A stretch of 64,000 nt of DNA, taken from positions 62,001-126,000 of the forward strand of contig NZ_JAUYFA010000037.1 of the NCBI RefSeq assembly GCF_030691135.1. The letters are read 5' to 3'. Positions 18,238 through 26,921 of this stretch are shown here, in pieces (the stretch's first letter is position 1; every line of letters starts with the position of its first letter). The translations under genes and the position numbers were made by a program. Source of the DNA: Phreatobacter sp. GTDB taxonomy: Bacteria > Pseudomonadota > Alphaproteobacteria > Rhizobiales > Phreatobacteraceae. The notes beneath the pieces are model-generated. The model ran no database searches. It was given only the letters and a program-made list of their open reading frames with translations, and had not been told where the DNA came from.

Positions 18238-18977
18238 CCGGCCGCGTCGCCCTCGTTACCGGGGCCGCACAGGGCATCGGCAAGGCCATCGCCCTGGCAC
18301 TGCGCGCGTCGGGAGCCACCGTCGTGGTCGCCGATCTCGACGGCGATGGGCTCGGCAGCTTCGCCGCGGCCGAGGGCTTTGCCGCGCGCACGATCGACGT
18401 ATCCGACCGTGCCGCGGCCCATATGGCAGTGACGGACGTGGTTGCCGCCCAGGGGCGCATCGATATCCTCGTCAATGCCGCTGGCGGCGTGCGCGGACAG
18501 GTCGGCCGCCCGATCGCCGCGGTGTCAGAGGACGAGTGGCGGGTGCTGTTCGAGGCCAATGTCGACGGTGCCTTCTGGCTGGCGCAGGCCGTCAGCGGGC
18601 CGATGGGGAAGGCTGGCCATGGTCGCATCGTCAACATCGCATCGGGTGCGGGCCTGCGTCCAAGCCTGACCGGCATCCAGGCCTATACGGCGGCGAAACA
18701 TGCGCTGGTCGGCCTGACCAAGCAGCTCAGCCAGGACCTCGGGCCATCCGGCATCACCTGCAATGCGGTCGCGCCGGGCTTCGTGCTCTCCAATCCGGCG
18801 ACGGAACGGCAATGGAACGCCTATGGCCCCGACGGCCAGAAACGGCTGGTGGAATCCATCCATGTCCGTCGCCTCGGCACGGCCGCGGATATTGCCCATG
18901 CCGTGCTGTTCCTGGTCAGCGATCAGGCCGGCTGGATCAGCGGCCAGATCCTGTCAGTGGACGGTGGTCGCTCCTGA
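18222..18977 (+). CDS. SDR family oxidoreductase
   Basis: A 251-residue classical short-chain dehydrogenase. The cofactor motif is TGAAQGIG, the structural NAAG follows, and the catalytic residues are S141, Y155 and K159 (YTAAK). The C-terminus ILSVDGG is typical of classical SDRs. The ATG at 18222 lies 16 bases inside the end of the PanE-like gene, showing translational coupling; the longer frame from 17760 is shadow. D at the end of the second strand (VVVADLD) suggests preference for NAD(H). The substrate is probably a hydroxy/keto intermediate of the compound taken up by the adjacent ABC system. Confidence 0.92.
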   Translation: MHIDLTGRVALVTGAAQGIGKAIALALRASGATVVVADLDGDGLGSFAAAEGFAARTIDVSDRAAAHMAVTDVVAAQGRIDILVNAAGGVRGQVGRPIAAVSEDEWRVLFEANVDGAFWLAQAVSGPMGKAGHGRIVNIASGAGLRPSLTGIQAYTAAKHALVGLTKQLSQDLGPSGITCNAVAPGFVLSNPATERQWNAYGPDGQKRLVESIHVRRLGTAADIAHAVLFLVSDQAGWISGQILSVDGGRS

Positions 18978-19181
18978 AACGCGGGACCACCGTCATCGGG
19001 CGCCTTGCCGATGACCTGCCTCGGGCTGGCCATCCGCGATCCATGCCGGCGATCGCGTCGGCGCAGACAGCCGCGTGATGTCGATATCCTCCGGCTGATC
19101 GGGTGGAGGTGCCGCTGGAGCCGCCTGCCGCCTGCCATACTGGCGCGCGGGTCCGGAGGCCTTTGACAGAAAATCGCGCCC

Positions 19182-19199
19182 CTGTTCCGGCGGGAACAG
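19182..19199. terminator. Hairpin in the 298-base gap after the SDR gene
   Basis: CTGTTCC-GGCG-GGAACAG has seven perfect pairs. It may terminate the plus-strand operon or be an operator for the small gene at 19276. The rest of the 18978-19275 gap shows nothing recognisable. Confidence 0.35.
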
Positions 19200-19275
19200 T
19201 CCGGGCGGTGGGGCGGGGTTAGGGTCTGGACATCGGGGCAGCAGACGCCCCTGCCAAACCTGAGGGACCACCGCC

Positions 19276-19530
19276 ATGACCCGCTTCAAGACCTTCGCTC
19301 TCGCCGCCGTCGCCGCCGCCACCCTGTCGCTCGCCATGGCGCCGCCGGCCGAGGCCCGCTCGCGCAACGCCGCCCTTGGCATCGGCGCCCTGGCTTTCGG
19401 CCTCATCGTCGGCAGCGCCGTCGCCTCCAGCCGCGCCCGGGCCTATGAGGCCCGCGAGTGCTACACGATGCGCCGCTGGGTCGAGGGTCCCTACGGCATG
19501 GAGCGCCGCACCGTCCGCGTCTGCGAGTAA
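19276..19530 (+). CDS. Small exported protein of unknown function
   Basis: An 84-residue protein with a clear signal peptide (KTFALAAVAAATLSLAMA, predicted cut after AEA). A glycine/alanine-rich hydrophobic stretch (ALGIGALAFGLIVGSAVASS) and a short C-terminal segment with two cysteines (ARECYTMRRW and VRVCE) follow. Small proteins of this design, with a glycine-rich helix and a Cys-containing tail, are common and uncharacterised in Hyphomicrobiales. GAGGGA precedes the ATG by ten bases. It stands alone between the SDR gene and an IS6 remnant. I do not know its function; envelope location is inferred. Confidence 0.75.
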   Translation: MTRFKTFALAAVAAATLSLAMAPPAEARSRNAALGIGALAFGLIVGSAVASSRARAYEARECYTMRRWVEGPYGMERRTVRVCE

Positions 19531-19553
19531 GCCGCCGCACCCAACCGCCGTGG

Positions 19554-19906
19554 GGCATTGTCAGGGCAACATCGGGGTTGCCCTGTGAAGGGCATGGCGG
19601 CATCGCTCGGAGCCATGTCCCTTGCTCGCCGTTTCTGCGACTTCAACACGTCGCCCGAGGTGATCCGCCTGGCGGTCATGATGAGCGCGCGATGCTGCGG
19701 TTTCGACGGATGCACAGCCTCGAGAAATTCGCCGCTTTGCGCGGCTCCGTTCACAACCACTTCAACCAGGACCGACACCTTTCATGCCGCGGGCACTTCA
19801 AGGCCCGACGTGCTGCCGCTCTCGCGCAGTGGCGTCGGCTCTGCGCGGCCTGACGACGCGCGCGGGCAGGGGACTCTGAGACCAGTTTGGTTTGTCTGAC
19901 AGCAGA
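19554..19906 (+). mobile_element. IS6-family element, internally deleted (copy 1)
   Basis: The transposase N-terminus (FNTSPEVIRLAVMM) is joined near 19680, with a frameshift, to the C-terminus (MHSLEKFAALRGSVHNHFNQ and ARRAAALAQWRRLCAA, stop at 19851-19853), so the DDE core is lost. The left end begins GGCATTGTCAG at 19554. A degenerate right end TTTGTCTGACAG is at 19891-19902. A seven-base stem (GGGCAAC/GTTGCCC, 19564-19583) lies just inside the left end. About 130 bases from the left end are closely similar, in the same orientation, to copy 2 at 28758. The element fills most of the gap between the small exported protein gene and the DapA-family gene. Confidence 0.8.
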
Positions 19907-19975
19907 CACGGCGGCAAAGCCGGTCATCTCGCGCAGAATCCACACGCCGGAGAGTCGATCGATGTCTGGCTTCGG

Positions 19976-20923
19976 TCAGACGGCGAGCGATCCGGCGACC
20001 CGTGCGGCCTGGATCGCCGCCAGGACGGCCTGATGCTCAAGCGGGCTCGGAGCAGGTTGCGGCGGCCTAACGACGGCCGTGGGAATCCGGCCGCCGTCAG
20101 CAAGCGCCAGCTTCAGGCGGGCGGTAGCCCGGCCACCTGGCGCATCGCGGTAGATGGCGACGGCGAGGGGATAGATGCTGTCGTGCAGCTTTCGCGCCGT
20201 CGTCCAGTCGCCGCTGGCGGTGGCCGCGAAGAAGGCGACCAGCAGGTCGGGCACAAGGGCTGCGAGCGACACCTGCGCGCCGGCAGAGCCGATGATCGCG
20301 CTGGTCAGGAGATGCTCGTCGCCCGAGCCCATGACGACGAAATCCGGCCGCAGGCCTTCCAGAAGCCGCTTGTTCGCCTCATAGGCGGCGACCTCCCAGC
20401 TCCCCTCCTTGACCGCGATGATCCGCTCGTCGGCGGCGAGTCTGGTGAGGGTTTCAGCCGAATAGGCCATCCGGCCGGCCCCGACCGGGGCGGCATAGAG
20501 CATCAGTGGCAGGCTGGAGGCCGCCGCGACATGGTCATGGTGGATGTCGACCACCCGCTCGTCATGGCCAAGCGCCCAGGAATTTGGCGGGAAGACCAGC
20601 AGGATGTCGGCGCCGGCCTGCTCGGCGTCGGCGGCATCCCGGGCCGCCTGCAGGCTCGATTCCGCATTGATGCCCGAGCAGATGACACAATCGGCGGGTG
20701 CCACCTGCCGCGCGATCGCGATCACGCGGCGCTTTTCGGCGGAATCGAGGACGAAGTTTTCGCCGGCATGGCCGTTGATCAGGAGGCCGCGAATGCCGGG
20801 GCGGTTGGCGACCGCCGCGATATGGGTGGCTAGCGCATCCTCGTCGACGGAGAAGTCGGCACGCATTGGCACGATGGTCGCGGCATGGATGCCGGTGAGG
20901 CGGGATGCGAGCGGGTGGGTCAT
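19976..20923 (-). CDS. DapA-family (dihydrodipicolinate synthase-like) lyase/deaminase
   Basis: A 315-residue TIM-barrel aldolase of the DapA/NanA superfamily. The Schiff-base lysine is K172 in AVKEGSWE and the catalytic tyrosine Y143 in MLYAAP. Housekeeping DapA is unlikely, because the gene is the last of an operon with a three-part FAD/[2Fe-2S] dehydrogenase and an amino-acid ABC transporter. In hydroxyproline catabolism a DapA-family enzyme deaminates 1-pyrroline-4-hydroxy-2-carboxylate, the product of D-hydroxyproline dehydrogenase, and the same logic fits here. The ATG overlaps the preceding stop as ATGA. Other decarboxylating or aldol activities remain possible. Confidence 0.88.
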   Translation of the reverse strand: MTHPLASRLTGIHAATIVPMRADFSVDEDALATHIAAVANRPGIRGLLINGHAGENFVLDSAEKRRVIAIARQVAPADCVICSGINAESSLQAARDAADAEQAGADILLVFPPNSWALGHDERVVDIHHDHVAAASSLPLMLYAAPVGAGRMAYSAETLTRLAADERIIAVKEGSWEVAAYEANKRLLEGLRPDFVVMGSGDEHLLTSAIIGSAGAQVSLAALVPDLLVAFFAATASGDWTTARKLHDSIYPLAVAIYRDAPGGRATARLKLALADGGRIPTAVVRPPQPAPSPLEHQAVLAAIQAARVAGSLAV

Positions 20924-22038
20924 GGCGGAGCGGCCTTCATCAGGCGGTCGATGGGAAAGAGCGGCAGGTCGGGCTCGCGGCCGAGGATGACATCGGCGAG
21001 CGAGCGGGCAATGGAGGGACCGCTGGTATAGCCCGAATGGATGGAGCCGCAGACATAGGCATCGGGAATGCCGGGAATGGGTCCGGCGGCGGGCAGGGCG
21101 TCGGCGGTCTCCGCCTCGAGGCCCGCCCAGGCGCGGGCTAGCCTTGCGCCGGCCAGTTCCGGGATGGCGTGGCAGGCGAGCCGGATATTGCCGACGAGCC
21201 GTTCGGGGACGAGTTCGACGCCACCGCGCTCGCGGTCGCCGATACCCTGCCAGCCCCCGCCGATGACGACCGTGCCATGGGGATATTGCTTCAGTGACAG
21301 GAGCCCCGACGCGATTCCGACCACGGTGCGCATGACCGGCCGGATGCGTTCCGTCACCGACAGCTGGTTGACCAGCACCTTGATCGGCAGGTGAACGCCG
21401 AGCCAGGCCATCATCGGCTCGATCCAGACTCCACCGGCGAGTACGACGCGGCGGAAGGAAACGGGGCCTTGCGCCGTCCGGGCGACGAAGCCGTTGTCCG
21501 TGCGGTCGAGTCCGCTGACCCCGCGGTTCTCCATCACCGCCACGCCGGCATCCACCAGCGCTGCCCGGAAGGCCTGACCGGTCAGATAGGCATTGGCATA
21601 GCCGTCGACCACGCAATGGCCGGCCATCAGGGTCCTGTCGGAGATACCGGGCTCGACCCGCAGCGCCTCGTCGCGGCTGATGATGGTGATCGGCGCGCCA
21701 GCGGCCCGGCGCTTCCCCGCCCGCTCCTCCAGAAGCGCCGCTTCGCGTTCGGTGAAGGCGAGCGACAGGCCGTCGCAGACCACAACGCCGACATCATGGC
21801 CAAGCCAGTCGCGGGCGGAGGCCCACATGGCATGGGCCCGCATCGCGTGGGGGATGAGCGCGACACGGGTCATCTGCAGGGTCAGCGTGCCCGCATTGAC
21901 TCCGGAGGCCTCGCGGCAGAGCGGGCCGCGGTCGAGGAGCGCGGTAGACAGGCCGCCGCGCTGGGCCAGCAGCGCCAGCGTGGAACCGACCACGCCGCCG
22001 CCGATGACGCCGAGATCGTAGATGGGCGCTTGGCTCAT
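20920..22038 (-). CDS. FAD-dependent dehydrogenase, DAO-type subunit (LhpB-like beta subunit)
   Basis: A 372-residue DadA/glycine-oxidase-type flavoprotein. The dinucleotide motif GVIGGGVVGSTLA is at the N-terminus. A DAO-family substrate domain follows, with the C-terminal FAD motif GLEAETADALPAAGPIPG and GSIHSGYTSGPSIA. Size and the next two genes (475 and 96 residues) match the beta, alpha and gamma subunits of the D-hydroxyproline dehydrogenase described from Pseudomonas, and also opine/octopine oxidases. This subunit would carry the amine-oxidising site. It is ATGA-coupled on both sides. Confidence 0.87.
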   Translation of the reverse strand: MSQAPIYDLGVIGGGVVGSTLALLAQRGGLSTALLDRGPLCREASGVNAGTLTLQMTRVALIPHAMRAHAMWASARDWLGHDVGVVVCDGLSLAFTEREAALLEERAGKRRAAGAPITIISRDEALRVEPGISDRTLMAGHCVVDGYANAYLTGQAFRAALVDAGVAVMENRGVSGLDRTDNGFVARTAQGPVSFRRVVLAGGVWIEPMMAWLGVHLPIKVLVNQLSVTERIRPVMRTVVGIASGLLSLKQYPHGTVVIGGGWQGIGDRERGGVELVPERLVGNIRLACHAIPELAGARLARAWAGLEAETADALPAAGPIPGIPDAYVCGSIHSGYTSGPSIARSLADVILGREPDLPLFPIDRLMKAAPP

Positions 22039-23462
22039 AGCGGCGCCGGTGGCGGGATCGGGATGTCGGCATAGTCGAAACTGCCGATCATCGTGTCGAA
22101 GGGAACGGGTCTGAGCGGCACGCGCTGGGTCCAGTAGCCAACTGTCTCGCGCGTCACGCCGCGCCGCTGGGCGACAAGCTCGGCGGCGACATCGCCACAC
22201 ATCCGGCCCTGGCAGGGCCCCATGCCACAGCGGGTGAAATGCTTCATCTGGTTGATGTCGCCGGCGCCCGCATCGACGGCGGCATCGATCTCGGCGCGGC
22301 TGACGTCCTCGCAGCGGCAGACCACGGTGGCGGGGGTGATGGCGGCGACCTGCGCGGGTTTGAGTGCCATGGCGCCGGCGACGGTATCGGCGAAGGGGCG
22401 ATAATCCGCCAAAGCCTGGAGCGTGGGTTCTGCGAGCGCGGTGAAGGCCGTCGCATCGAGCCGGCCGGCGTCATGGGCCGCGGCGAGACCAGCCAATCGG
22501 CCCGCGACCGCCGACGGACGCGCGCCGCGGATGCCGGTGCCGTCGCCGCAGGCATAGAGGTTCTCGATCGTGGTGCGGCCATAGGGGTCGAGTTCCGGAA
22601 TGAAGCCGCCGCGCAATCTGTCATACAGATGGGCGGCACGCAGGATCTTCGGCACTTCACCGCCCGGAACGAGCCCGTGGCCGACGGCCAGCGCATCGCA
22701 TGCGAACCGCCGCTCCGGCCCTGCGATCGGTGCGCCGTCGGCATCGACCGGCCCGACGATGACGGCTTCGACTTCGGACCGGCCTGCCGCGCAGCGCACG
22801 CCATGGCCGGCGAGAAAGGGCACGCGGGCGCCGAGGATCGACCAGGTCCAGCCCAGCCCCTCCTTCAGCAGATCCAAGCGGCGGGCGAGGCCGGGCAGCC
22901 GTCTCGCCCAGGCGAGCCGGCCGTCCATGTCGACGATGGCCGCGACCTCACCACCCTTGGCGATGATGCCGGCGGCGACCGCGAATAGCAGCGGCCCTGC
23001 GCCCGCAACCACCACCCTGCGGCCGGGCAGGACCGCCTGCGCCTTCAAAAGGACGGTGGCGCCGGCAAGACCGATGACCCCCGGCAGGGTCCAGCCGGGA
23101 AAGGGCACGACGCGCTCATGGGCCCCGGTGGCAGCGACCAGGCGCGGGGCCTCGTAGGCTTCCGCGCCGTCCGGGCCCACGGCGTCGAGCCGGAAGGCAC
23201 CACCGACCGACCAGACCCGGCGACCAAGCCTGCGGTCGACGCCGGATGCGGCAAGCCTTGCCCTCAAGCCATCGCCCGCCTCGGCATCAGCGCCTTTTCG
23301 CGGCATGGTGAGGCCGGAAAGCGGCGCGCGCCAGCCCTGGCCGCCGGCATCGGCCTGTTCGTCGATCAGCACCACATCGAGGCCGGCCTCTGCTGCGGCC
23401 AGCGCCGCCTCGGTCCCGGCGGGGCCTGCTCCCAGCACCAGACAATCGGCGGGGCGGATCAC
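22035..23462 (-). CDS. FAD/NAD-binding dehydrogenase, alpha subunit (LhpE / opine oxidase A-like)
   Basis: A 475-residue flavoprotein of the HcnB/OoxA/SoxA-like group. Motif GAGPAGTEAAL starts the first Rossmann fold and VVAGAGPLLFAVA the second. The C-terminal bacterioferritin-associated-ferredoxin-like domain has cysteines in VVCRCEDVS and FTRCGMGPCQGRMC, expected to hold a [2Fe-2S] cluster. The start is GTG 23462, overlapping the [2Fe-2S] gene stop (GTGA). It should form a complex with the 372-residue and 96-residue neighbours and pass electrons out of the amine-oxidising subunit. Confidence 0.88.
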   Translation of the reverse strand: MIRPADCLVLGAGPAGTEAALAAAEAGLDVVLIDEQADAGGQGWRAPLSGLTMPRKGADAEAGDGLRARLAASGVDRRLGRRVWSVGGAFRLDAVGPDGAEAYEAPRLVAATGAHERVVPFPGWTLPGVIGLAGATVLLKAQAVLPGRRVVVAGAGPLLFAVAAGIIAKGGEVAAIVDMDGRLAWARRLPGLARRLDLLKEGLGWTWSILGARVPFLAGHGVRCAAGRSEVEAVIVGPVDADGAPIAGPERRFACDALAVGHGLVPGGEVPKILRAAHLYDRLRGGFIPELDPYGRTTIENLYACGDGTGIRGARPSAVAGRLAGLAAAHDAGRLDATAFTALAEPTLQALADYRPFADTVAGAMALKPAQVAAITPATVVCRCEDVSRAEIDAAVDAGAGDINQMKHFTRCGMGPCQGRMCGDVAAELVAQRRGVTRETVGYWTQRVPLRPVPFDTMIGSFDYADIPIPPPAPL

Positions 23463-23749
23463 CGGAGCGTGCCTCCGAGCCCGACCTGCATGCCGGCGCG
23501 GACGGGCGTCAGGCAGGCCTGGACGATGCGCCCGTCGACCGTGACGACGCATTCCTGGCAGAGTCCCATGTGACAGAAGGCGCCGCGCGGAGTTCCGCCG
23601 CGCGGACTGTCGCGCAAGCCGAGCAAGCCTGCGGCGGCGAGCGCGGTTGCTAGCGGTTCGCCGGCCGGCGCGCTGACTTCCATGCCATCCACCGCGAAGG
23701 TGGCCGCGGCCGGCCGCGTCACGCCGTTGGATACGCGCACCAGGCTCAT
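23459..23749 (-). CDS. Small [2Fe-2S] subunit (LhpF/HcnA-like gamma subunit)
   Basis: A 96-residue plant-ferredoxin-fold protein. The cluster ligands are C59, C64, C67 and C79 in GAFCHMGLCQECVVTVDG plus IVQAC. Such short subunits accompany the two flavoprotein subunits of hydrogen-cyanide synthase, opine oxidases and D-hydroxyproline dehydrogenase. The ATG overlaps the permease stop by ATGA and its stop overlaps the alpha-subunit GTG, so transporter and enzyme are made from one message. Confidence 0.9.
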   Translation of the reverse strand: MSLVRVSNGVTRPAAATFAVDGMEVSAPAGEPLATALAAAGLLGLRDSPRGGTPRGAFCHMGLCQECVVTVDGRIVQACLTPVRAGMQVGLGGTLR

Positions 23750-24465
23750 GCCGGCAGCACGGGCGTGCGCACCGTCCGGGCCTGATCGACGAGCTTGCGC
23801 TCGGCATAGCGTCCGGCAGCCGAGAAGGCGTAGGAAATGACGAAATAGAGCACCAGCACCGTGCCGAAACAGATCAGGGCCGAGAATCCGCGCTGGTTCA
23901 GCATGCGGGCCGAAAAGGTGAGCTCCAGAAAGCCGATCTGCGAGACCAGCGACGTCTCCTTGATCATGCTGACCGTGTGGATGGTGGAGGGCGGCAGGAT
24001 GACCCGCCAGGATTGCGGCAGCACGATGCGGAAGAGCGCCGTCAGCGGCGGGATGTTCATGGTCAGCGCCGCGTCCCACTGGCGCTCCTGGACAGCCTCG
24101 TAGCCGGCACGGACATTCTCGGCCGACAGTGCCGACATGCGCAGCGCGACCGACGTCACCGCGATCAGGAACAGGCTCGCCTGGACGCCGGAAAGCTGGA
24201 AGCCGAAGAACACGCACATCAGCAGGACAAGGAAGGGGATGCGCCGGATGGCCTCGACATAGAGGATCAATGCGCCGCGCACCGGCCCGACCGGGGTGAT
24301 TTGCGGCAGGCGGAAGGTGGCGATGGTGAAGCCGAGCGCATAGCCGGCGAGGCAGCCGATCAGCGAGACCAGCAGCGTGTTGAGCGCCGCATTGGCCAGG
24401 AACAGCATGTTCCAATAAGTGAAGAAACGCGGCGCCTCTTCCATCAGTCCGGCGATGATGCCCAT
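23746..24465 (-). CDS. Amino-acid ABC transporter permease (HisM/GlnP type) 2
   Basis: A 239-residue polar amino acid permease. It has an N-terminal membrane helix, the EAIRRIPFLVLLM segment, and the coupling loop AALTMNIPPLTALFRIVLPQ-S, corresponding to the EAA loop, followed by more helices. Its start codon overlaps the stop of permease 1 by one base (TGATG). With permease 1, the binding protein and the divergent ATPase it makes a complete importer for an amino acid or related amine, probably the substrate of the dehydrogenase downstream. Confidence 0.9.
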   Translation of the reverse strand: MGIIAGLMEEAPRFFTYWNMLFLANAALNTLLVSLIGCLAGYALGFTIATFRLPQITPVGPVRGALILYVEAIRRIPFLVLLMCVFFGFQLSGVQASLFLIAVTSVALRMSALSAENVRAGYEAVQERQWDAALTMNIPPLTALFRIVLPQSWRVILPPSTIHTVSMIKETSLVSQIGFLELTFSARMLNQRGFSALICFGTVLVLYFVISYAFSAAGRYAERKLVDQARTVRTPVLPA

Positions 24466-25133
24466 CAGAAGGCCCTCGCCTTGACGCGGAACAGCACCCG
24501 CCCGAGCGCATAGAGCATGGCGGAAGCGATGATGGTCAGCCCGATATAGATGAGCGCGGTCATCGAGAAGATCTCGATCGAGCGGAAGGTGACCGCATTG
24601 GCGTTGAGGGCGCGGGCGGTGAGTTCCTCGACCCCGAAGATCGCCGCCATCGAGGTGCCCAGCATCATGATGATGTACTGGTTGGAAAGGCCCGGATAGA
24701 GCGTGCGGATGATGTGTGGTGCCACCACGTAGCGGACCAGTTGGAACCTCGAAAAGCCCAGCGTCTCCGCCGCATCGATTTCGGCGCGCTGGATCGACTG
24801 GAATCCGGCGCGCTGGATCTCGGTGAGATAGGCGCCGGCATTCAGTGTCATGCCGATCAGCACGGCGGCATAGGGCGACAGGATGATGCCCATGTCAGGC
24901 AGGGCGAAGAACAGGAAGAAGATCTGCACCAGCTGCGGTGTGTTGGTGCAGAAGCTGACATAGGCGCGGATCGGCGCCCGGGCGAGCGTGCCGCCGTAGG
25001 TCAGCACGGCTGCGCCGAAAAGCCCGATCAGCAGACCCATGGCGAAGGCGAGCGAGGCGATCTGCAGCGAGAGCCAGGCGCCGGCCAGGAAGTCCGGCAG
25101 ATAGGAGATCACCTGGCCGTATTGGAGGCTCAT
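24465..25133 (-). CDS. Amino-acid ABC transporter permease (HisQ/GlnP type) 1
   Basis: A 222-residue permease with the family motif YVSFCTNTPQLVQIFFLFF, TLNAGAYLTEIQRAGF and an EAA coupling loop ETLGFSRFQLVRYVVAPH. The start is ATG 25133; longer frames upstream are out of context because the binding-protein gene ends at 25190. A strong hairpin lies in the 56-base gap before it. Confidence 0.9.
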   Translation of the reverse strand: MSLQYGQVISYLPDFLAGAWLSLQIASLAFAMGLLIGLFGAAVLTYGGTLARAPIRAYVSFCTNTPQLVQIFFLFFALPDMGIILSPYAAVLIGMTLNAGAYLTEIQRAGFQSIQRAEIDAAETLGFSRFQLVRYVVAPHIIRTLYPGLSNQYIIMMLGTSMAAIFGVEELTARALNANAVTFRSIEIFSMTALIYIGLTIIASAMLYALGRVLFRVKARAF

Positions 25134-25159
25134 CGTTGCATGCCTTGGCGGGGAGAAGG

Positions 25160-25182
25160 CGGCCGGGGAATGTCCCCGGCCG
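25160..25182 (-). promoter_or_regulatory. Intercistronic stem-loop between binding protein and permease
   Basis: CGGCCGGGGA and TCCCCGGCCG pair perfectly over ten bases around ATG, immediately after the binding-protein stop. Such hairpins in ABC operons commonly protect the binding-protein message and reduce read-through, giving more binding protein than permease. There is no T-run, so full termination is unlikely. Confidence 0.6.
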
Positions 25183-25189
25183 ATGGGCG

Positions 25190-26035
25190 TCAGAACATCG
25201 GGTTGAGCGGAACCGGCGTCTTCATCGGCACACCGAACCACTTTTCCCATGTCTTGCCGACGAAGCCGGAGCGATGCATCTCGAACAGGGTGACGTTCAG
25301 CACGTCGCGCAGCGTCGCATTGCCCTTCTGCACGCCGATGCCGACCCAGGTCGATCCCAGCACCTCGTCGAGGACCTTCCACTTCACGTTCTGGACGTTG
25401 CGCATCGGGATGACGATCGATTCGAGCACGTCGACCATGGCGTCGGCGCGGCCCTGCTGGAGCGCGCGGAACGTGTCCGGATAGTTGTCGAGCAGGGTAA
25501 CCTGCGCCTGTGGCGCATTGGCCTGGATCCACGGAATGCCGACCGTGCCGCGCACCTGGACGAGCTTGACCTGCGGATTGTTGAGGTCGGCGGGCTTGGC
25601 GATCGGCACCGTCGTGCCACCGTCCTTGGTCAGCACCACGACGCTCTGGGTGTGCAGCGGCACGGTGTAGTCGATGACCAGCGCGCGCTCGACCGTGCGC
25701 GTCATGGCGCCGAGCACGATGTCGATGCGGTCGGCCTGCAGGAACGGAATCCGGTCTGGCGAACCGACCTGGACGATTTCCAGTTCCACCCTCATCTGGC
25801 GCGCAAGTTCGCGCGCGATGTCGGCGTCGAAGCCGTCGATCTGATTCTGTGCGTTGAACACCCCGAACGGCGGCAGGGTCGGATTGATGCCGGCACGCAG
25901 CTTCTTGGCGGCGAGCACCTTGTCGAGCGGCAGCGCGCTGGTGCCGTCCGTTCCGATGGCAGCGAGCGTTGCGGCGCCTGCGGCGAGGCTCAACGCCGCG
26001 CGGCGGGAGATCGGACGCTTCGGCAGATCAGTCAT
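25190..26035 (-). CDS. Amino-acid ABC transporter substrate-binding protein
   Basis: A 281-residue family 3 binding protein. The N-terminus carries a twin-arginine type signal (ISRRAALSLAAGAATLAAIG), so export may use Tat. Then come the family blocks KLRAGINPTLPPFG, GFDADIARELARQM and DRIDIVLGAMTRTVER. It heads the minus-strand unit with permeases, [2Fe-2S]/FAD subunits and the DapA-like lyase, and is divergent from the ATPase at 26183. The ligand is inferred to be a proline-like, opine-like or other amino compound. Confidence 0.92.
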   Translation of the reverse strand: MTDLPKRPISRRAALSLAAGAATLAAIGTDGTSALPLDKVLAAKKLRAGINPTLPPFGVFNAQNQIDGFDADIARELARQMRVELEIVQVGSPDRIPFLQADRIDIVLGAMTRTVERALVIDYTVPLHTQSVVVLTKDGGTTVPIAKPADLNNPQVKLVQVRGTVGIPWIQANAPQAQVTLLDNYPDTFRALQQGRADAMVDVLESIVIPMRNVQNVKWKVLDEVLGSTWVGIGVQKGNATLRDVLNVTLFEMHRSGFVGKTWEKWFGVPMKTPVPLNPMF

Positions 26036-26106
26036 GTCGTCGTTCCCTTCAATCCGAGGTGGGCCTTGCCTTGCCGGGCCCTTGACCTTCGGGCAGGCTA
26101 GCGTGC

Positions 26107-26123
26107 TGCTCGAAACAGGAGCA
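26107..26123. promoter_or_regulatory. Palindrome in the divergent promoter region
   Basis: TGCTC-GAAACAG-GAGCA lies between the binding-protein and ATPase starts, an operator candidate for a regulator not encoded nearby. A strong AAGGAGG at 26132-26138 follows, but its ATG (26145) opens only a short out-of-frame ORF. Confidence 0.35.
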
Positions 26124-26182
26124 AGCCTGTTAAGGAGGCACGCCTATGCGGAATCCGGACCGGGCTTGCAGGAGACATTGGC

Positions 26183-26920
26183 TTGACTTTCTTGACGGTT
26201 CAGCGGCTCGCCGCCCGCTACGGTGCCATCGACGTGCTGTCCGGCATCGACCTCTCCATCGGCCGCGGTGAGATCCTCGCCCTGATCGGCCCTTCGGGCT
26301 CGGGCAAATCGACCCTTTTGCGCACACTCGTCGGGCTGATCCGGCCGCATGCCGGCCATGTCGTGCTGGACGAGGAGCGGATCGACTATGGGTCGAAGGC
26401 CTCGCTGAAGCGCGCGCGTGACCGGTTCGCCATCGTGTTCCAGCAGTACAATCTGTTCCAGAACATGACGGCCCTGCGCAACGTCACGATCGCACCGACC
26501 ATCGTGAAGGGCAGGGCGCGCCGCGATGTCGAGGCCGAGGCGCGCGAACTCCTCGCCAAGGTCGGGCTGTCCGCCAAGGTGGGGGCCTATCCCGACGAAC
26601 TGTCCGGGGGGCAGCAGCAGCGTGTGGCGATCGCCCGGGCGCTCGCGCTGAAGCCCGATGTGCTGCTGCTTGACGAGGTGACCTCCGCGCTCGACCCCGA
26701 ACTGGTCACGGAGGTGCTTGACACGATCCGTGCGCTCGGACGCGAGGGCATGACGATGATCATCGTCAGTCACGAGATGGGCTTCGTCCGGGAGGTGGCG
26801 AGCCGCGTCGCCTTCATGGACCAGGGCAGGATCGTCGAAATCGGCACTCCCGCACGTGTCTTCGACGCGCCTGAAACCGACCGTCTCAAGGATTTCACCG
26901 CCAAGATCCTGAGACATTGA
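26183..26920 (+). CDS. Amino-acid ABC transporter ATPase (GlnQ/HisP type)
   Basis: A 245-residue ABC ATPase. The Walker A motif GPSGSGKST, Q-loop FQQYNLFQNMT, signature LSGGQQQRVAIARALA, Walker B VLLLDEVTSALD and switch histidine in VSHEMGF are all present. The likely start is TTG 26183, seven bases after AGGAGA; no ATG or GTG gives a better N-terminus. It is split from its permeases onto the opposite strand, so the importer is built from a divergent pair of operons. A GTG two bases after its stop begins the next gene. Confidence 0.94.
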   Translation: MTFLTVQRLAARYGAIDVLSGIDLSIGRGEILALIGPSGSGKSTLLRTLVGLIRPHAGHVVLDEERIDYGSKASLKRARDRFAIVFQQYNLFQNMTALRNVTIAPTIVKGRARRDVEAEARELLAKVGLSAKVGAYPDELSGGQQQRVAIARALALKPDVLLLDEVTSALDPELVTEVLDTIRALGREGMTMIIVSHEMGFVREVASRVAFMDQGRIVEIGTPARVFDAPETDRLKDFTAKILRH

Positions 26921-26921
26921 G

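Noticed and set aside
19163-19168. TTGACA as a -35 box for the small exported protein
   Set aside because: No acceptable -10 element 16-18 bases downstream.
26145-26270. ORF after a strong AAGGAGG at 26132
   Set aside because: Only about 40 arginine-rich codons, overlapping the ABC ATPase in another frame; no family features.
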